Assembly (NCBI RefSeq): GCF_937880195.1
Contig: NZ_CALFLA010000018.1
Location: 1-39,395, forward strand
Direction of reading: 5' to 3'
Source of the DNA: an uncultured Blautia sp.
GTDB taxonomy: Bacteria > Bacillota > Clostridia > Lachnospirales > Lachnospiraceae
DNA: 39,395 nt
Within the stretch, counting starts at the first letter, position 1; each line of letters opens with the position of its first letter. The notes under the pieces were generated by a model. It ran no database searches. It was given only the letters and a program-made list of their open reading frames with translations, and was not told the origin of the DNA. The position numbers and the translations under genes were made by a program. Below, piece by piece: positions 7,645-15,833 of the stretch.

Positions 7645-8955
7645 ATGGACTACGCAAAAATCAACGAGGCTGCTCAGAATTATCTGGAGGATATGACCAG
7701 ATTCTTAAGAGCCATCGTCAAAAACCCAGGAGAAAGCTGCGATGAAAAAGCTCATATTGACACGATTGCAGCAGAAATGAAACGTCTTGAATTTGATGAA
7801 GTTGTGATCGACCCTCAGGGCAACGTGATCGGTTACATGGGAACCGGCGACAAGATCATTGCATACGATGCGCATATTGACACAGTTGGTATTGGAAATA
7901 TCGAAAACTGGAAATTCGATCCTTATGAAGGTTATGAAACAGAAGAAGAAATCGGCGGCCGCGGTGTCTCCGACCAGTGCGGCGGACTCGTATCTGCTGT
8001 TTACGGAGCAAAAATCATGAAGGATCTTGATCTGATCCCAAAAGGCTGCAAAATCATGGTAGTAGGAACTGTACAGGAAGAAGACTGCGACGGTCTTTGT
8101 TGGCAGTACATTATCAATGAAGATAAAATCCGTCCTGAGTTTGTTGTTTCCACAGAGCCCACTGACGGCGGTATCTACAGAGGACAGAGAGGACGTATGG
8201 AGATCCGTATTGATGTCAAAGGCGTTTCCTGTCATGGTTCCGCTCCTGAGCGCGGTGACAATGCCATCTACAAAATGGCAGATATCCTTCAGGACGTTCG
8301 CGCTCTTAACGAAAACGATGACGCTGACGAGACGGAGATCAAAGGTCTTGTAAAAATGCTGAACCCGAAATATAACCCAGACTGGGAAGAAGCAAGATTC
8401 CTTGGACGCGGTACTGTTACCTGTTCCCAGATCTTCTACACTTCTCCAAGCCGCTGTGCTGTTGCCGACTCCTGCGCTGTATCTCTTGACAGACGAATGA
8501 CATTCGGCGAAACCTGGGAAAGCTGCCTGGATGAGATCCGCGCCCTTCCAAGCGTTCAGAAATATGGCGACGATGTTGTTGTTTCCATGTATAACTACGA
8601 CCGTCCTTCTTATACAGGATGCGTTTACGAGATTGAGTGCTACTTCCCCACATGGGCAATTCCAAAGGATCATAAAGTAACAAAAGCTCTGGAAGACGCG
8701 TACAAAAATCTTTACGGCGAAACACGACTTGGAAATGCTGAGACAGAGGAAATGAGAAAAGCCCGTCCTCTGACAGACAAGTGGACCTTCTCCACCAACG
8801 GTGTTTCCATCATGGGACGTAACGGTATTCCATGTATCGGTTTCGGACCTGGCGCTGAGGCACAGGCTCATGCTCCAAACGAAAAAACATGGAAGATCGA
8901 TCTGGTAAGATGCGCCGCTGTTTATGCCGCTCTTCCAGCTTCCTACTGTAAATAA
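7645..8955 (+). CDS. ygeY: YgeY family selenium-metabolism-linked M20 hydrolase
   Basis: This 436-residue zinc hydrolase belongs to the M20/ArgE/DapE-type family. Metal and catalytic residues are visible in order: YDAHIDT (His and Asp), [10 protein letters not shown] (bridging Asp), QEED (catalytic and metal Glu), STEPTDG, and a late His in AQAHAPNE. The dimerisation/lid domain is at about 180-300. The YgeY family co-occurs with selenium-dependent molybdenum hydroxylases. It likely cleaves a ureido or amide bond in the intermediate leading to 2,3-diaminopropionate; the exact substrate is inferred. It starts 81 bases after ygeX with a GGGAGG site and is followed by a hairpin at 8973-8992. Confidence 0.93.
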   Translation: MDYAKINEAAQNYLEDMTRFLRAIVKNPGESCDEKAHIDTIAAEMKRLEFDEVVIDPQGNVIGYMGTGDKIIAYDAHIDTVGIGNIENWKFDPYEGYETEEEIGGRGVSDQCGGLVSAVYGAKIMKDLDLIPKGCKIMVVGTVQEEDCDGLCWQYIINEDKIRPEFVVSTEPTDGGIYRGQRGRMEIRIDVKGVSCHGSAPERGDNAIYKMADILQDVRALNENDDADETEIKGLVKMLNPKYNPDWEEARFLGRGTVTCSQIFYTSPSRCAVADSCAVSLDRRMTFGETWESCLDEIRALPSVQKYGDDVVVSMYNYDRPSYTGCVYEIECYFPTWAIPKDHKVTKALEDAYKNLYGETRLGNAETEEMRKARPLTDKWTFSTNGVSIMGRNGIPCIGFGPGAEAQAHAPNEKTWKIDLVRCAAVYAALPASYCK

Positions 8956-8972
8956 AAAATTCATTATTGCAA

Positions 8973-8992
8973 GGGAGCAAATCCCTGCTCCC
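8973..8992 (+). promoter_or_regulatory. Intercistronic hairpin between ygeY and ygeW
   Basis: GGGAGCA-AATCCC-TGCTCCC gives a 7-bp GC-rich stem 17 bases after ygeY. No T-run follows directly, so it looks more like a 3'-end stabiliser or processing site than a terminator. The rest of the 127-base gap carries two copies of TGTCGGC and AT-rich sequence before the ygeW ribosome site. Confidence 0.55.
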
Positions 8993-9082
8993 TCTGCACT
9001 CCCTGTCGGCTTTTTAAAAAACTGTCGGCAATAAATATAAGATATTAATTAAACTATACATAAAATATAAAGGAGATCTTAC

Positions 9083-10276
9083 ATGAAAAAATTACAGGAT
9101 TATATCGACAAATTAAACAGCCTTAACTTCAAGGAAATGTACAACAACGACTTCTTCTGGACATGGGATAAGACAGACGATGAGCTGGAGGCTGTATTTA
9201 CAGTTGCCGACGCTCTCCGTTTTATGAGAGAGAACAATATTTCCACAAAGGTTTTTGAAAGCGGACTTGGAATTTCCATCTTCCGTGACAATTCCACAAG
9301 AACTCGTTTCTCTTTTGCATCTGCATGTAACCTTCTTGGTCTGGAAGTACAGGATCTGGATGAGAAAAAATCCCAGATCGCTCATGGCGAAACTGTACGT
9401 GAAACTGCAAACATGGTTTCCTTTATGGCTGACGTGATCGGTATCCGCGACGATATGTATATCGGCAAAGGCCATGCTTACCAGAAAGAGTTTATGGATG
9501 CTGTAACAGAAGGAAACAATGACGGCATTCTTGAACAGAGACCAACTCTTGTAAACCTTCAGTGCGACGTTGACCATCCGACACAGTGTATGGCTGATAT
9601 GCTTCACATCATTCATGAATTTGGCGGCGTAGAAAATCTTAAAGGTAAAAAACTTGCCATGACATGGGCTTATTCTCCTTCCTATGGAAAACCGCTTTCT
9701 GTTCCTCAGGGAGTTATCGGACTTATGACTCGTTTTGGCATGGACGTTGTCCTTGCTCATCCAGAAGGCTATGACGTAATGCCTGAGATCGAAGAAATCG
9801 CTAAGAAAAACGCCGAAGCTACCGGCGGTTCCTTTACTAAGACAAACAGCATGGAAGAAGCCTTCAAGGATGCCGATATTGTTTATCCTAAGAGCTGGGC
9901 TCCATTTGCAGCTATGGAAAAACGTACAAACCTTTACGGAGAAGGCGACTTTGACGGAATCGACAAACTGGAAAAAGAGCTTCTTGCTCAGAATGCAGAG
10001 CACAAAGACTGGGCATGTACCGAAGAGCTTATGAAAACAACAAAAAACGGAAAAGCGCTCTATCTGCATTGTCTCCCGGCTGACATCACAGGCGTAAGCT
10101 GTGAAACAGGCGAAGTAGACGCAAGCGTATTTGACCGCTACAGAATCCCGCTTTACAAAGAAGCCAGCTTCAAACCTTATGTAATCGCTGCTATGATCAT
10201 GCTTTCCAAATTTGAGAATCCTCAGGATATTCTCAAAAAACTGGAAGTAAAGGCAGCGCCGAGAATCCTTAAATAA
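9083..10276 (+). CDS. ygeW: Knotted carbamoyltransferase YgeW
   Basis: This 397-residue enzyme of the aspartate/ornithine carbamoyltransferase superfamily is the same length as E. coli YgeW (396). The carbamoyl-phosphate motif STRTR appears in DNSTRTRFSFASA, and HCLPAD marks the second active-site loop. The N-terminal helix and the FFWTWDKTDDEL region match YgeW rather than ArgF or PyrB. Family knowledge places it in purine degradation, where it would run in the phosphorolytic direction to release carbamoyl phosphate from a ureido compound. The carbamate kinase directly downstream would then make ATP. The start follows AAAGGAGA. The native amino acceptor (possibly a diaminopropionate derivative) is inferred. 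Confidence 0.94.
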   Translation: MKKLQDYIDKLNSLNFKEMYNNDFFWTWDKTDDELEAVFTVADALRFMRENNISTKVFESGLGISIFRDNSTRTRFSFASACNLLGLEVQDLDEKKSQIAHGETVRETANMVSFMADVIGIRDDMYIGKGHAYQKEFMDAVTEGNNDGILEQRPTLVNLQCDVDHPTQCMADMLHIIHEFGGVENLKGKKLAMTWAYSPSYGKPLSVPQGVIGLMTRFGMDVVLAHPEGYDVMPEIEEIAKKNAEATGGSFTKTNSMEEAFKDADIVYPKSWAPFAAMEKRTNLYGEGDFDGIDKLEKELLAQNAEHKDWACTEELMKTTKNGKALYLHCLPADITGVSCETGEVDASVFDRYRIPLYKEASFKPYVIAAMIMLSKFENPQDILKKLEVKAAPRILK

Positions 10277-10295
10277 GTTCTTCTAAAAGACGACA

Positions 10296-10335
10296 GGGCC
10301 TGTGGAGCATTGTTCTGCACGGCCCTTTTCTTTTT
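10296..10335 (+). terminator. Terminator-like hairpin between ygeW and carbamate kinase
   Basis: GGGCC (10296-10300) pairs with GGCCC (10321-10325), with a GTG/CAC inner stem, followed by TTTTCTTTTT. It lies inside an otherwise contiguous operon with no promoter visible behind it. Partial read-through would lower carbamate kinase expression relative to ygeXYW. Confidence 0.6.
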
Positions 10336-10356
10336 CAGTATTCAGGAGGTTTTTAC

Positions 10357-11301
10357 ATGTATAAACGCAAACGTATCGTTATCGCCCTTGGAGGAAATGC
10401 ACTGGGAAACACTCTTCCAGAACAGATGCTTGCTGTCAAAACAACAGCGAAAGCTCTCTGCGACCTGATTGAAGACGGACATCAGGTTGTTGTGGTACAT
10501 GGAAACGGTCCTCAGGTTGGCATGATCAACAACGCTATGGCGGCTCTCACCCGGGAAGATCAAAGCCAGCCCAACACCCCTCTTTCTGTGTGCGTGGCAA
10601 TGAGCCAGGCATATATCGGCTACGACCTTCAGAACGCATTGCGCGAAGAGCTTCGTAAAAGAGGCTTTGTACGCACTCCTGTTGTCACAGTAGTCACACA
10701 GGTTCGAGTAGACCCCGAAGATCCGGCATTCCAGAATCCAAGCAAGCCTATTGGTCACTTTATGTCCAAAGAAGAGGCAGAACATGCTGAAAAAGCTTAC
10801 GGATATATTACCAAAGAAGACGCCGGACGCGGCTACCGCCGTGTAGTGGCATCTCCCAAACCTGTGGAAATCGTAGAACAGGATGCTATCAACAGCCTTG
10901 TAGACGCCAATAAGATCGTAATCTGCTGCGGCGGCGGCGGAATCCCAGTAACACTTCAGGGAGACCATCTGAAAGGTGCTTCTGCTGTAATCGACAAGGA
11001 TTTTGCAAGCTGTCTCCTTGCCAAACAGCTTGACGCGGACATGCTGATCATTCTGACAGCAGTAGAAAAAGTCGCTATCAACTTTGGTAAAGAAAATGAA
11101 GAATGGCTCAGCGATCTTACTGTAGAACAGGCAGAAAAATATGTGAACGAAGGCCATTTTGCCGCAGGCTCCATGCTTCCCAAGGTTCAGGCTGCTATGG
11201 ATTTTGCTTCTTCCAAGGAAGGACGCACTGCTATGATCACTTTGCTGGAAAAAGCAAAAGATGGAATCCAGGGCAAAACAGGAACCACTATCCATCTTTA
11301 A
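10357..11301 (+). CDS. arcC: Carbamate kinase
   Basis: This 314-residue amino-acid-kinase-family enzyme makes ATP from carbamoyl phosphate and ADP, giving carbamate that falls to ammonia and CO2. Signatures are VIALGGNALG at the N-terminus and VVVHGNGPQVG at about residues 48-58. CCGGGGIPV lies in the nucleotide region and SMLPKVQAA near the end. Length agrees with ArcC and with E. coli YqeA, which is linked to ygeW. The start follows CAGGAGG. It is the last gene of the ygeX operon and is closed by the hairpin at 11329-11371. It is the likely energy-yielding step of the pathway; arginine deiminase genes are absent nearby. Confidence 0.95.
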   Translation: MYKRKRIVIALGGNALGNTLPEQMLAVKTTAKALCDLIEDGHQVVVVHGNGPQVGMINNAMAALTREDQSQPNTPLSVCVAMSQAYIGYDLQNALREELRKRGFVRTPVVTVVTQVRVDPEDPAFQNPSKPIGHFMSKEEAEHAEKAYGYITKEDAGRGYRRVVASPKPVEIVEQDAINSLVDANKIVICCGGGGIPVTLQGDHLKGASAVIDKDFASCLLAKQLDADMLIILTAVEKVAINFGKENEEWLSDLTVEQAEKYVNEGHFAAGSMLPKVQAAMDFASSKEGRTAMITLLEKAKDGIQGKTGTTIHL

Positions 11302-11328
11302 TTCAAGTATCTCCTTTTTATAAAAGTA

Positions 11329-11371
11329 CGGCAGATGAAAAACCATATGGTTCTTCATCTGCCGCATTTTA
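11329..11371. terminator. Bidirectional terminator between carbamate kinase and BMC genes
   Basis: An 11-bp stem (CGGCAGATGAA / TTCATCTGCCG) contains a further AACCATATGGTT palindrome at its tip. T-rich tracts follow on both strands. It ends the plus-strand operon and the convergent shell-protein pair. Confidence 0.88.
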
Positions 11372-11381
11372 TTTATAAGAT

Positions 11382-11690
11382 TTATTTTTTTGATTTTTCT
11401 GAAGCAAAATGATGTTTTGCTGCTTCCTCTTCTACGATACAAACCGTCTCTTCTGAAGGATTGGAAATAACTGCCGACGCAATCACTTCACAGGGAGGAT
11501 TTCCCTTTACGCTTTCCACTGCCGCTGTAACAGCTGAAACGTCCCCGCTTAAAAATACAGTGGTATGACCGCCGCACTTTGTATTCCATGTACGGAAAGA
11601 TACCTCGGAAGTTTTCAGCATCTGGTCAATAACCAGAATCGCATTGCTGCTTCCCAGTACTTCTACTAACCCAAAAGCTCCATATGCCAT
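11382..11690 (-). CDS. BMC-domain shell protein with a cysteine in the pore loop
   Basis: This 102-residue single-domain BMC-H protein (PduA/EutM type) should form hexameric shell tiles. The family opening AFGLVEVLGSSNAI and the later FLSGDVSAVTAAVES region are clear. The pore loop between the two core strands reads K38-C39-G40-G41-H42, where typical PduA-like tiles have IGSG. A cysteine and a histidine would therefore line or flank the six-fold pore. PduT and GrpU show that cysteine at a BMC pore can hold an iron-sulphur cluster, so metal binding is an open possibility. A KSKK tail follows a divergent C-terminus. It is 27 bases behind a second BMC-H gene and shares its promoter. No vertex (BMC-P) gene is in the window. 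Confidence 0.9.
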   Translation of the reverse strand: MAYGAFGLVEVLGSSNAILVIDQMLKTSEVSFRTWNTKCGGHTTVFLSGDVSAVTAAVESVKGNPPCEVIASAVISNPSEETVCIVEEEAAKHHFASEKSKK

Positions 11691-11717
11691 AATGATTTCC
11701 TCACTTTACCACTAAAA

Positions 11718-12017
11718 TTATTTATTTATCGTCATTGCAAGCGCTGTCTCTGTATCTTCTGTAGGAGAAGCGATCACTGTATGATGTACGATATTTGCAA
11801 GGGGTTTCGCCACTGCAAGAGCAACCTCCATAGCTGCATTTACATCAGAAACAGATCCTCTCATTTTTACACAAGCGCCGCTTTTCAGTCGGTTACGCTC
11901 TACACCCTGGATTTTTACGTTTGCTGCCTTAGATGCAGCGTCAAGAGCCACAAAGCAGGCAACCAGATTATCCAGTTCAAATACGCCGACTGCCATACCT
12001 TTATAATTCTCAGCCAT
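11718..12017 (-). CDS. BMC-domain shell protein (BMC-H)
   Basis: This 99-residue BMC-H protein has the order MAVGVFELDNLVAC, GVERNRLKSGACVKMRGSVSDV and a C-terminal HHTVIASPTED strand, like EutM/PduA. Its pore loop, L44-K45-S46-G47, is close to the common form with a serine, unlike its neighbour. I place the start at 12017, with GGGAGG just before it; an in-frame GTG at 12029 would overlap that site. It is the first gene of a two-gene shell operon with a strong promoter at 12071-12099. The location between purine-breakdown enzymes and selenium-hydroxylase maturation genes points to a role in that pathway, perhaps around ammonia, carbamoyl phosphate or a reactive ring-opened intermediate. That link is inference. 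Confidence 0.9.
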   Translation of the reverse strand: MAENYKGMAVGVFELDNLVACFVALDAASKAANVKIQGVERNRLKSGACVKMRGSVSDVNAAMEVALAVAKPLANIVHHTVIASPTEDTETALAMTINK

Positions 12018-12070
12018 AATACCTCCCACTTTTCTTCCCAGAAAACTTGTCTGTTGTTGTATTTAATAAC

Positions 12071-12099
12071 AGTATACCTGTTTTCACGCTAAAACTCAA
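12071..12099 (-). promoter_or_regulatory. Promoter of the BMC shell-protein pair
   Basis: Minus strand: TTGAGT (12094-12099), a 17-bp spacer and TATACT (12071-12076). The leader of about 45 bases contains a loose inverted pair CTGTT/AACAG. The shell pair is thus a separate transcription unit from the enzymes. Confidence 0.75.
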
Positions 12100-12207
12100 G
12101 TAAAATCAACAGAAAATCCAGATTATTAATGTGGTTTTTATTTGTTTTTTCTTGTGGACTGATGTGGTTAGTTTTTCTATTCAAAACATGCTCTTTTCCC
12201 GGAGTCC

Positions 12208-12235
12208 TTGTTTTTCCTGTAATATGGTATATAAT
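12208..12235 (+). promoter_or_regulatory. Promoter of the MATE exporter gene
   Basis: TTGTTT (12208-12213), a 16-bp spacer and TATAAT (12230-12235) lie about 30 bases before the chosen start. This placement argues against the longer reading frame that begins upstream of the promoter. Confidence 0.7.
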
Positions 12236-12266
12236 AAAAATAGTATTTTTTAACAGAGGTGGCTTT

Positions 12267-13643
12267 ATGAACCTGCATCAAACTGATTTTTCCAAAGGAA
12301 ACGTATACAGAAACATTCTGGAAGTAGCTGTTCCCATGACACTGGCGCAACTTTTAAATCTTCTGTATAATATCATAGACCGGATCTACATTGGAAGGAT
12401 TCCCTCTGCTGGCACAACTACTCTGACCGGAGTTGGAATCTGTTTTCCCATTATTACTCTTATTACTGCCTTTACCTATCTTTTTGGGAACGGAGGTAGT
12501 CCTTTGTGCTCCATGGAACGAGGCAGGGGCAATGATAAAGAAGCAGAATGTCTCATGGGAAACACTTTTTCCATGCTGATCCTTACAGGGATTATCCTTA
12601 TGACCCTTGGATATCTTTTTTACAGGCCGGTTCTTTATGCTTTTGGAGCCAGCGATGTCACTTACCCTTATGCGCGGGATTATATCCATATTTATCTTCT
12701 TGGTACCCTGTTCGTCATGATCACCCTGGGTATGAACCCTTTTATCAACAGTCAGGGATTTGGAAATATGGGAATGCTGACAATTCTGATCGGAGCTATT
12801 CTGAATATTATCCTGGATCCTTTGTTCATTTTTGTGTTTCATATGGGCGTCAAGGGAGCCGCTGCGGCAACCGTTCTTTCTCAGATTTGTTCCGCTCTTT
12901 GGGTCCTTAAATTTCTTACTGGAAAAAAGGCTGTCCTCCATCTAAAAAAAGACGCTATGAAGCTGAAATGGACACGGGTAAAAGCAATTATGTCTCTTGG
13001 CGTTTCTGGATTTATGATGGCTTTTACAAACAGCCTTGTTCAGATCTTCTGCAATTCCACTTTGCAGACCTTTGGAGGAGACCTCTATGTTGGCGTTATG
13101 ACTGTTTTAAATTCCATCCGGGAGATCACCACCACTCCCGTCAACGGACTTACCAGCGGTGCTTCCCCTATTATGAGTTTTAATTATGGTGAAAAGGCCT
13201 ATGGCAGGGTAAAAAAGGCCATTGACTTTGTTACAGGACTCTGCGTTGCCTATACTCTGGCTATATGGGGAATCCTGAAATTATACCCAGAATTTTTTAT
13301 CAGGATCTTTAACAGCGAGCCTGCGTTGATCCATAAAGGGATTCCGGCTCTTCATATTTATTTTTTCGGTTTTTGTTTTATGGCTTTGCAGTTTGCAGGA
13401 CAGAGTGTTTTTGTAGCCCTTGGAAAAGCAAAATACGCCACCTTTTTTTCTATTTTCCGAAAAGTGATCATTGTGGTTCCTCTTACTATTCTTCTTCCTC
13501 ATATAGGAAATTTAGGCGTAAACGGCGTATTCTGGGCTGAACCTGTGTCCAACCTGATCGGAGGCTGCGCCTGCTTCTTTACCATGCTGATAACCGTTCT
13601 TCCTGAGCTGAGCTTACGCCCCTCTTCTGGATCCCACAAATAA
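12267..13643 (+). CDS. MATE family efflux transporter
   Basis: This 458-residue membrane protein has about 12 hydrophobic segments in two related halves. Family signatures include VAVPMTLAQLLNLLYNIIDR near the N-terminus, GNGGSPLCSMERGRG, and NPFINSQGFGNMGM in the middle. MATE proteins export cationic drugs or metabolites using a Na+ or H+ gradient. The ATG at 12267 has GAGGTGG before it and follows the promoter. A longer version would begin inside the promoter region and adds a non-homologous hydrophobic stretch. It lies between the shell genes and yqeC/mocA, convergent with the latter. Substrate and any link to purine metabolism are unknown. Confidence 0.9.
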   Translation: MNLHQTDFSKGNVYRNILEVAVPMTLAQLLNLLYNIIDRIYIGRIPSAGTTTLTGVGICFPIITLITAFTYLFGNGGSPLCSMERGRGNDKEAECLMGNTFSMLILTGIILMTLGYLFYRPVLYAFGASDVTYPYARDYIHIYLLGTLFVMITLGMNPFINSQGFGNMGMLTILIGAILNIILDPLFIFVFHMGVKGAAAATVLSQICSALWVLKFLTGKKAVLHLKKDAMKLKWTRVKAIMSLGVSGFMMAFTNSLVQIFCNSTLQTFGGDLYVGVMTVLNSIREITTTPVNGLTSGASPIMSFNYGEKAYGRVKKAIDFVTGLCVAYTLAIWGILKLYPEFFIRIFNSEPALIHKGIPALHIYFFGFCFMALQFAGQSVFVALGKAKYATFFSIFRKVIIVVPLTILLPHIGNLGVNGVFWAEPVSNLIGGCACFFTMLITVLPELSLRPSSGSHK

Positions 13644-13649
13644 AGGAAA

Positions 13650-13690
13650 AGAGCCTACAGAGGCTTGTCTACGTCTGTAAGCTCTTTTTC
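13650..13690. terminator. Terminator shared by the MATE and yqeC/mocA genes
   Basis: AGAGCCTACAGA pairs with TCTGTAAGCTCT with one mismatch, followed by TTTTT on the plus strand and TTTTCC on the minus strand. The stem overlaps the last codons of the yqeC/mocA gene. Confidence 0.75.
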
Positions 13691-14947
13691 ATTTTTTATT
13701 TCATATAAAGCCACATCTTCCAGATGGGCCTTCAGCACTCTCTTTCCCCCTCTGTCTCCGGTAAGCTTCATCAGATCCGAATAATATTTCCTGCTGAAGA
13801 TGCAGGGATTTCCCGGCTCTCCTTTTATTGATACTGCCGCCATTCCCTTATCTAAAGTCCTGTAACACTGGATCAGCTTTTCCAGAGATTCCACTGTCAG
13901 CCAGGGCTGATCTGCCACCATAAAAAGACAGGCGTCCTGCTCCCCATCTCTACAAGCCTCCTGAATCCCCAGTCTCATAGAAGAGGCAATTCCCTCTTGA
14001 GGAAGGGGATTCCAGATCACCTTTGCCCCCAATTTTTCTGCCTGCTTCTGGATCTCTGGATACTGGGTAACAACCACCACAGAACTGATATCTGCTTTCA
14101 TCCTTCTTTGTATCTGAACCGCCTTATGAAGAGCATTAAAAAACAGGGGTTCTCCTTCAACAGTATAAAGAAGCTTGTTCTTTCCGAATCTACGGCTGTT
14201 TCCCGCCGCAAGAATCACGATTGCTATTTTCTTCCCAAATCCGTATTTCAGACTTTGACAGGCTGCATGGATTTTTTCCTTTTTCAGGCTTTCTATGATC
14301 CCATCTGGGATCTGAGGATCAGAAATAAGATCTCTTTTATTAAAAAACACCCTGTATTCCCGGTTTCCCACATTTTTTTTCATTCCAAGGGGAGATCCTG
14401 CAATTTTCAAAAGATCCTCTTCTGTCACCCTGTCTTCTATAGATTTTTCAAGCAGCTGCGCGGCCAGCTCCGGCCGATGAACTGTATCTTTGACCTTTTT
14501 TCCCAGGCAGTCCAATCCCATAACTCCAATAACCATATCTGTCATTTCAGGAATAACAGGCTCCCAGTCCGCAGGAACCTTTAAAGGCAGACCTTTTGCT
14601 CCGTCTGCCTCAAGGATCATTACATCGCATTCTGATCGCAGCTTTTGTAAGCATCCATCTGGAAGGGATTTGATCTTCTGTATCGATTCTCCTGTCATTT
14701 TTGAAGCTGCCACCGTATAGCCGTATTCTTCCAGGTTTTTTCGTACTTTTACCGTTTCTCCGTCTTCTGCAAAAGGCCGATCCGGCTCATAAGCCATATG
14801 GGTCGTTGTGGCAACGATCACTTTTTTTCCAAGTGAGACAAATTCCTCTGTCAGCCGAAACACCAGACTTGTCTTCCCGCCTCCGCCTACAACAGAAATC
14901 ACGGTTTTATTATTTATATGAATATCCAGAAGATTTCGAACTTCCAT
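13655..14947 (-). CDS. YqeC-MocA fusion: selenium-cofactor protein plus MobA-like NTP transferase
   Basis: This 430-residue protein joins two domains that are separate genes in E. coli (yqeC and mocA/ygfJ). Residues about 1-235 are YqeC-like, with the P-loop GGGGKTS at 21-27, and belong to the selenium-dependent molybdenum hydroxylase trait. Residues about 241-430 are a molybdopterin nucleotidyltransferase with LAAGNSRRFGKNKLL at 246-260, as in MocA, which makes molybdopterin cytosine dinucleotide. The fusion suggests that Mo-cofactor nucleotide addition and selenium loading are coupled on one polypeptide; that is inference. The start has AGGAGA. It is the last gene of the xdhABC-yqeB operon, 64 bases after yqeB. 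Confidence 0.88.
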   Translation of the reverse strand: MEVRNLLDIHINNKTVISVVGGGGKTSLVFRLTEEFVSLGKKVIVATTTHMAYEPDRPFAEDGETVKVRKNLEEYGYTVAASKMTGESIQKIKSLPDGCLQKLRSECDVMILEADGAKGLPLKVPADWEPVIPEMTDMVIGVMGLDCLGKKVKDTVHRPELAAQLLEKSIEDRVTEEDLLKIAGSPLGMKKNVGNREYRVFFNKRDLISDPQIPDGIIESLKKEKIHAACQSLKYGFGKKIAIVILAAGNSRRFGKNKLLYTVEGEPLFFNALHKAVQIQRRMKADISSVVVVTQYPEIQKQAEKLGAKVIWNPLPQEGIASSMRLGIQEACRDGEQDACLFMVADQPWLTVESLEKLIQCYRTLDKGMAAVSIKGEPGNPCIFSRKYYSDLMKLTGDRGGKRVLKAHLEDVALYEIKNEKELTDVDKPL

Positions 14948-15011
14948 TTTTATCTCCTGACGTTTTTTGAAATTTACAGCCAGTATTTTCTGTCTACTGA
15001 TGTTGTGGTTT

Positions 15012-15830
15012 TCAGGGAAAAATCCCCTCTGATAACAGAATTTCTACTACGCTTCCTGCAATACATCTCGCCTTATCAGAAATGGTATTGCAGTTCTTTT
15101 TCTGTTCCTTCCTAGGGTCGATATCCGCAATTTTCATTCCTTCAAAAACCTGATATCCCTCCCGGATGAGTCCTCGAAGCACCCCATCAAGGGATGCAAG
15201 AACAGGAATTTCTTCACCATCTTCTGTACAGATCAAGGCAATATCCTGCCCCTTTTCTACCAGGTCTGCTATTTTTGCCTTATTATGAATCACTCCCGAT
15301 GCCGGAGAATGGATCACTCTTTCTTTTCCATATCCTCCAATCTCTCCGGGAATACCTGTATTTGGAATCGCCCAACCTTCATCAATGATTCTTCCAAGAT
15401 CATGGCCTCTTTTTGTTTCCACAACAAAATCAACGTCAGATCCTGCAAGGAAACCAGGCCCCAGCCCAATGGTAAGAGGGGCCATTTTACGTGTGGTTCC
15501 CATATTTTTTTTGGCAAGGATAGCGTCTATCACCACATCCGGTTTAAGGCTTTTTATGGAAGATCCATCCTCGTCTATAAGAATGGGGATTTCTCCCTGC
15601 TCCCAGACTTTTTCACACTGGTCTACGTCCTCAATACGATGGCTTAACACGCCTTCTACGAATGCCTCACCATCATAAACAGCTTCGCAAAAAGAAACCT
15701 CCCGCCGGATCGCGCTGGGTTTTTTACCCTCCAGTATAAGAATCTTATATCCGCAGCGGAACAGCCGGTGGATCACTCCGCTGGCAAGATCGCCTCCGCC
15801 CCGGACAACAATTATACTGTTTTGTGACAT
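15012..15830 (-). CDS. yqeB: YqeB-type (EF2563 family) selenium-dependent Mo hydroxylase maturation protein
   Basis: This 272-residue protein has an N-terminal Rossmann-like IIVVRGGGDLASGVIHRL and a middle GLGPGFLAGSDVDFVVET stretch, both marks of the EF2563/YqeB family. The family accompanies orphan SelD and selenium-dependent molybdenum hydroxylases. It is thought to help install the labile selenium ligand on molybdenum, not selenocysteine. It begins three bases after xdhC with AAGGAG inside that gene, so translation is coupled. No selD or selenium-transport gene is in the window, so that part must lie elsewhere in the genome. Confidence 0.9.
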   Translation of the reverse strand: MSQNSIIVVRGGGDLASGVIHRLFRCGYKILILEGKKPSAIRREVSFCEAVYDGEAFVEGVLSHRIEDVDQCEKVWEQGEIPILIDEDGSSIKSLKPDVVIDAILAKKNMGTTRKMAPLTIGLGPGFLAGSDVDFVVETKRGHDLGRIIDEGWAIPNTGIPGEIGGYGKERVIHSPASGVIHNKAKIADLVEKGQDIALICTEDGEEIPVLASLDGVLRGLIREGYQVFEGMKIADIDPRKEQKKNCNTISDKARCIAGSVVEILLSEGIFP

Positions 15831-15833
15831 AAT

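Noticed and set aside
7705..8964. A 419-codon open frame antisense to ygeY, and similar long frames antisense to ygeW and carbamate kinase
   Set aside because: The sense genes have complete catalytic motifs and good ribosome sites. The antisense products are low-complexity and Phe/Cys-rich with no recognisable domain.
8990..9035. Two copies of TGTCGGC in the ygeY-ygeW gap as a repeat element or attachment site
   Set aside because: Seven-base repeats are expected by chance, and there is no integrase, tRNA end or target duplication nearby.
9083..9160. N-terminal amphipathic helix of YgeW as a BMC encapsulation peptide
   Set aside because: A similar N-terminal helix occurs in E. coli YgeW, which has no shell genes beside it, so the helix is a family feature and not evidence of encapsulation.
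11382..12017. Shell genes as the remnant of an ethanolamine or propanediol locus
   Set aside because: No eut or pdu enzyme, vertex protein or regulator is present on either side. The two genes are intact with their own promoter and terminator, so decay is not indicated.
12129..12266. A longer MATE protein starting at 12129
   Set aside because: The extra segment spans the promoter at 12208-12235, and family members begin close to the ATG at 12267.
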